Assembly: GCF_910592395.1 (NCBI RefSeq)
Contig: NC_088319.1
Span: 1,674,001 to 1,738,000, forward strand
Direction: 5' to 3'
Length of the DNA: 64,000 bases
Source: Lineus longissimus
Lineage: Eukaryota > Nemertea > Pilidiophora > Heteronemertea > Lineidae
The notes beneath the pieces are model-generated. The model had not been told where the DNA came from. It saw nothing but the letters and a program-made list of their open reading frames with translations, and searched no databases. Of the stretch, positions 59,450 to 64,000 are shown in pieces; position 1 is the stretch's first letter, and each line of letters starts with the position of its first letter. Made by a program: the position numbers and the translations under genes.

Positions 59450-62400
59450 AGTTCAGTCGAGCTCAACCCGCCAGATCATCGACACTTAGGTTAACACTCC
59501 TTGAGAGGACCCTAACGCACACTCACTCATGAAGACCTTGTGGCTCTGAATCAACAGGCACTGCAGGACTGAAAATCTGCTCAACACCATGAGAAGAGAG
59601 GAGGTAAGCACATGACCTGGGGCCTTGCAATATTGTACCATCACTAGGGAATGCAGCAGTCAAGGGACCAGTCAACACTTTCAGCTGCATTCAAAACTTG
59701 CCACTCTTGTGTTGCTGAGCCTAGGTATTCTATCATGCTCCATTCGCCAAAAATTAATGCTGTGAAAATATTTAAGTTCTACAGTTGTCTAAGGTTCCAT
59801 CATTATTCATCACGCAACTGAATACACAATTTTTTTCTCAACCAGCCAGATCATCGACACTTAGACTAACACTCCTTGAGAGGACCCTAACGCACACTCA
59901 CTCATAAAGACCTCATGGCTCTGAATCAACAGGCACTGCAGGACTGAAAATCTGCTCAACACCACATGAAGAGAGGAGGTAAGCACATGACCCGGGGCCT
60001 TTCACTAGTGTACCATCACGAGGGGTTCCAGCAGTCACAGGGACCAGTCAGCAGTTTCAGCTGTATCCCCTACTTGTAACTCTGCAGCCTAGTTATTTCT
60101 ATCATGCTCCATTCGCCAAAAATTAATGCCGTGAAAATATTTAAGGTCTACAGTTGTCTAAGGTTCCATCATTATTCATCAGGCAACTCAATACACAATT
60201 TTTTTCTCAACCCGCCAGATCATCCACACTTAGGCTAACACTCCTTGAGAGGACCCTCACGCTCACTTACTCATGAAGACATCGTGGCTCTGAATCAACA
60301 GGCACTGCAGGACTGAAAATCTGCTCAACACCACAAGAAGAGAGGAGGTAAGCACATGACCGGGGCCCTTTCACTAGTGTACCATCACTAGGGATTCCAG
60401 CAGTCACAGGGACCAGTCAGCAGTTTGAGCTGTATCCCCTACTTGCAACTCTGCACCCTAGTTATTTCTATCAATCATGCTCCATTCGCCAAAAATTAAT
60501 GCTGTGAAAATATTTAAGTTCTACAGTTGTCTAAAGTTCCATCATTATTCATCACACAACTCAATGCACAATTTTGTTTTTCTCAACCTGCTAGATCATC
60601 CACACTTAGGCTAACACTCCTTGAGAGGACCCTCACGCTCACTTACTCATGAAGACATCGTGGCTCTGAATCAACAGGCACTGCAGGACTGAAAATCTGC
60701 TCAACACCATAAGAAGAGAGGTAAGCACATGACCCGGGGCCTTGCACTAGGGATTCCAGCAGTCACAGGAACCAGTCAGCAGTTTGAGTTGTATCCCCTA
60801 CTTGCAACTCTGCAGCCTAGTTATTTCTATCATGCTCCATTCGCCAAAAACTAGAAATATATAACGCAATTGGGGCAAATTGCGAATGTATGCCCCTGCT
60901 CTGGTGTGTTCGGTGTGTTAATATGTTCATTGCGCGCGTTATTTAGCCTATAAATATTAAATTGTGGCTATAAGCGCACCTCGAATATAAGCGGAGTGCG
61001 CTTATAAGCGAAATAAATTCGACAATATCTTCTCTGTGGCTGTTTATGAAATTTTGTGGAGGCTCTCAAATAACATCCACAATAAGTGTGTCAAACCTCT
61101 AGTTCTTCAGTTAACACTCGGAATACCAAAATCTTAGTTGGCTGCTGGCAGCCATATTGGATTTTGGAACACGCCCAAAATTGATAGAGAGCATCCCCTG
61201 AATGACCATTGCACCACAAAAGTTTGAAGTGTGTCAAACCTCTAGTTCTTCAGTTAACAATCGGAATACCAAAATCTAAGTTTGCTGCTGGCAGCCATAT
61301 TGAATTTTGGGTCAGGCCCAAAATCGACAGGGAACCTCCCCTACACAACCTCATCACACCACATAAGATTCAGGTCTGTCACTCACTTGGTTCTTGAGTT
61401 ACAGGTCGGAATGCGAAAAACCAAGTCGGGCCTGGCAGCCATCTTGGATTTCAGATCGGGCCCAAAATGGATAGGGAACCTCCCCTACACTAGGTAATAA
61501 CACCACATAAGTTTCAGGTCTGTCACTCACTCGGTTCTTAATTTACGGGGCGGAATACAATTCAACAAGTCGGGGACCTGGTGGCCATCTTTGATTTCGG
61601 GTCTGGCCCAAAATCGATAGGGAACCTCCCCTACCATAGACCATTACGCCACAAAAGTTTGAAGACTGTTGGACCTCCAGTTCTCCAGTTAACGAGCGGA
61701 ATGCGAAAATCTAAGATGGTGGCTGGCGGCCATCTTTGATTTCGGGTCGGGCCCAAAATCGATAGGGAACCTCCCCTACCATAGACCATCACACCACAAA
61801 AGTTTGAAGACTGTTGGACCTCTGGTTCTCTAGTAAACGAGCAGAATGCGAAAATCTAAGATGGCGGCTGGCGGCCATATTGGATTTTGGAACGCGCCAA
61901 AAAACAATAGGGACCCTTTGACACACTAGGCCTACACCCCCTAAAAATTTCAAGTCAGCCGAGCATGGGGTTCTTGAGTTATAGTCTGGAATTCAGTGCG
62001 GCGGACGCGGACGTGGCGGCGGCGGCCGGAAACCACCCAAGTACATATTATAAATGCCCCCACTTTAGCGGGGGCATAATTAATGCTGTGAAAATATTTA
62101 ACTTCTACTGTTGTCTAAGGTTCCATCATTATTCATCACGCAACTCAATGCACAATTTTTTTCTCAACCCGCCAGATCATCGACACTTAGACTAACACTC
62201 CTTGAGAGGACCCTCACGCTCACTTACTCATGAAGACATCGTGGCTCTGAATCAACAGGCACTGCAGGACTGAAAATCTGCTCAACACCATAAGAAGAGA
62301 GGAGGTAAGCACATGACCCGGGCCCTTTCACTAGTGTACCATCACTAGGGGTTCCATCAGTCACAGAGACCAGTCAGCAGTTTCAGCTGTATCCCCTACT

Positions 62401-63176
62401 TGCAACTCTGCAGCCTAGTTATTTCTATCATGCTCCATTCGCCAAAAATTAATGCCGTGAAAATATTTAAGGTCTACAGTTGTCTAAGGTTCCATCATTA
62501 TTCATCACGCAACTCAATACACAATTTTTTTCTCAACCCGGCAGATCATCCACACTTAGGCTAACACTCCTTGAGAGGACCCTCACGCTCACTTACTCAT
62601 GAAGACATCGTGGCTCTGAATCAACAGGCACTGCAGGACTGAAAATCTGCTCAACACCACAAGAAGAGAGGAGGTAAGCACATGACCGGGGCCCTTTCAC
62701 TAGTGTACCATCACTAGGGATTCCAGCAGTCACAGGGACCAGTCAGCAGTTTGAGCTGTATCCCCTACTTGCAACTCTGCACCCTAGTTATTTCTATCAA
62801 TCATGCTCCATTCGCCAAAAATTAATGCTGTGAAAATATTTAAGTTCTACAGTTGTCTAAAGTTCCATCATTATTCATCACACAACTCAATGCACAATTT
62901 TGTTTTTCTCAACCTGCTAGATCATCCACACTTAGGCTAACACTCCTTGAGAGGACCCTCACGCTCACTTACTCATGAAGACATCGTGGCTCTGAATCAA
63001 CAGGCACTGCAGGACTGAAAATATGCTCAACACCATAAGAAGAGAGGTAAGCACATGACCCGGGGCCTTGCACTAGGGATTCCAGCAGTCACAGGAACCA
63101 GTCAGCAGTTTGAGTTGTATCCCCTACTTGCAACTCTGCAGCCTAGTTATTTCTATCATGTTCCATTCGCCAAAAA
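59450..63176 (+). repeat. Array of seven ~370-bp units, each with an exon-like cassette
   Basis: Each unit holds a conserved core bounded by a pyrimidine tract plus AG (TTTTTTTCTCAACCCGCCAG) and a consensus donor (GAGGAG/GTAAGC). Cores: 59475-59603, 59850-59978, 60219-60347, 60595-60720, 62176-62304, 62545-62673 and 62921-63046 (129 or 126 bases). They contain GAATCAACAGGCACTGCAGG. All three plus frames of the core have stops, so a spliced product would be non-coding. Spacer text includes TCTATCATGCTCCATTCGCC. No promoter or poly(A) site is evident in the window. Confidence 0.75.
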
Positions 63177-63411
63177 CTAGAAATATATAACGCAATTGGG
63201 GCAAATTGCGAATGTATGCCCCTGCTCTGGTGTGTTCGGTGTGTTAATATGTTCATTGCGCGCGTTATTTAGCCTATAAATATTAAATTGTGGCTATAAG
63301 CGCACCTCGAATATAAGCGCAGTGCGCTTATAAGCGAAATAAATTCGACAATATCTTCTCTGTGGCTGTTTATGAAATTTTGTGGAGGCTCTCAAATAAC
63401 ATCCACAATAA
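59755..63411 (+). repeat. Segmental duplication, offset ~2326 bp
   Basis: Cassettes 2, 3 and 4 recur as 5, 6 and 7 with a constant shift of 2326 bases, together with the flank from CTAGAAATATATAACGCAAT to CATCCACAATA. So 59755-61085 is repeated as about 62081-63411 with few changes. Confidence 0.85.
61085..62050 (+). repeat. ~140-bp tandem repeats, 'gcggccat' type
   Basis: Six or so diverged units with CAAAATCGATAGGGAACCTC, ACCACAAAAGTTTGAAG and GGCTGGCGGCCATCTTTGAT. Another unit reappears at the window's right end (63890-64000). Frames here are repeat artefacts. Confidence 0.75.
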
Positions 63412-64000
63412 TATGGCTGTTGACTGGGCTAGTTGGTCTGACAATAGACATGCATGTGAACAGCAGAGGTTGGTTTTCCCATTTACTCACTACAGAGGTG
63501 AAGCGTGGTCTATACTATTTTCGCCGTTGTCATCTCCTTCATCTTTTAAGTTTTTGCCGTTTCCAAGGCGATTGCCTGCTAGCAATTTACACAGAAGATC
63601 AGTGGGCAAGCTGTTGACCCTGTTACTGGAACAGCTTCAATTATGCGATGGCCTGGAATCAGTCACAGAATATCTGGTTCTCAGGAAGTTAAAGACTAGT
63701 CACTGCCGGGTAGCTAGTGCAATCTGCTAGAATCAGTCACAGAATATCCATTGCTTACATGCTAATGAATAACAACTGTCAGGCTATTTATCAAAAATTA
63801 TACAGCACCTCCCTTACCATGCTTACCTGAGGCGATCATACCACAGAAATGCTAGCTCCCTCACACACTCTGGCGATTTAGGTCAGTATGATAAAAATCC
63901 AAGATGCCAACTAACGGCCATGTTGGAGTTCAAACTGACCCCCAAAATCAGTAGGGAACCTCCCCCACCATTGGCCATTACACCACAAAATGTTGAAGTG
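63412..64000. other. Right flank, no gene recognised
   Basis: A 122-codon frame (63362-63730) crosses the duplication edge and matches nothing I know. From about 63890 the ~140-bp repeat family starts again and runs off the window. Confidence 0.45.

Noticed and set aside
61209-62195. Short plus-strand ORFs in the right-hand repeats
   Set aside because: They follow the ~140-bp tandem units and differ from unit to unit without conservation of frame.

Overview
The window looks like nuclear DNA of a marine invertebrate animal. Genes are split by GT-AG introns. Spermidine synthase, an M13 metallopeptidase, a RING-NHL protein and a TASOR/DUF3715-family protein are all animal-type. Most of the rest is short non-autonomous transposons, tRNA-derived elements, CR1/L2-like LINE tails and minisatellites. 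I cannot fix the phylum from sequence alone; the repeat style (TTAA MITEs, pogo-like MITEs, many foldback elements, long dG/dC tracts) fits an invertebrate deuterostome or a lophotrochozoan.

Layout. 324-8969 (+): the last 11 exons, 454 codons, of a neprilysin/ECE-like M13 zinc metallopeptidase whose 5' part lies left of the window; a long AT-rich 3' region with a 49-bp minisatellite follows. 12782-17911 (+): a complete seven-exon spermidine synthase gene (299 aa). 18630-20965: a 60-bp minisatellite that is almost free of stops in all six frames. 21396-24102: a 2.7-kb element with terminal inverted repeats. 25000-32438 (-): a compact TASOR/DUF3715-like gene with a Met/Asn/Gly/Gln-rich C-terminus; next to one exon lies a tandem array of copied exon ends with 5' splice sites. 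34991-36739 (+): an intronless RING-NHL (TRIM-like) gene. 36740-64000: no convincing protein gene. This part holds MITE families, an exact 841-bp tandem duplication, a 32-bp minisatellite, a hAT-like insertion containing a LINE tail, a 1.36-kb TIR element, and from 59.4 kb an array of seven exon-like cassettes with conserved splice sites but no open frame.

The four genes have unrelated jobs: extracellular peptide cleavage, polyamine synthesis, a presumed chromatin or RNA-linked pseudo-PARP protein, and a presumed ubiquitin ligase. I see no operon-like or pathway linkage. The most unusual item is a 407-bp miniature LTR retrotransposon at 2328-2734. Its two identical 137-bp LTRs each contain a tRNA-like internal Pol III promoter. 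It has a Lys-tRNA-type primer-binding site, a polypurine tract and a 4-bp target duplication, and a diverged solo LTR of the same family lies at 6439-6572.
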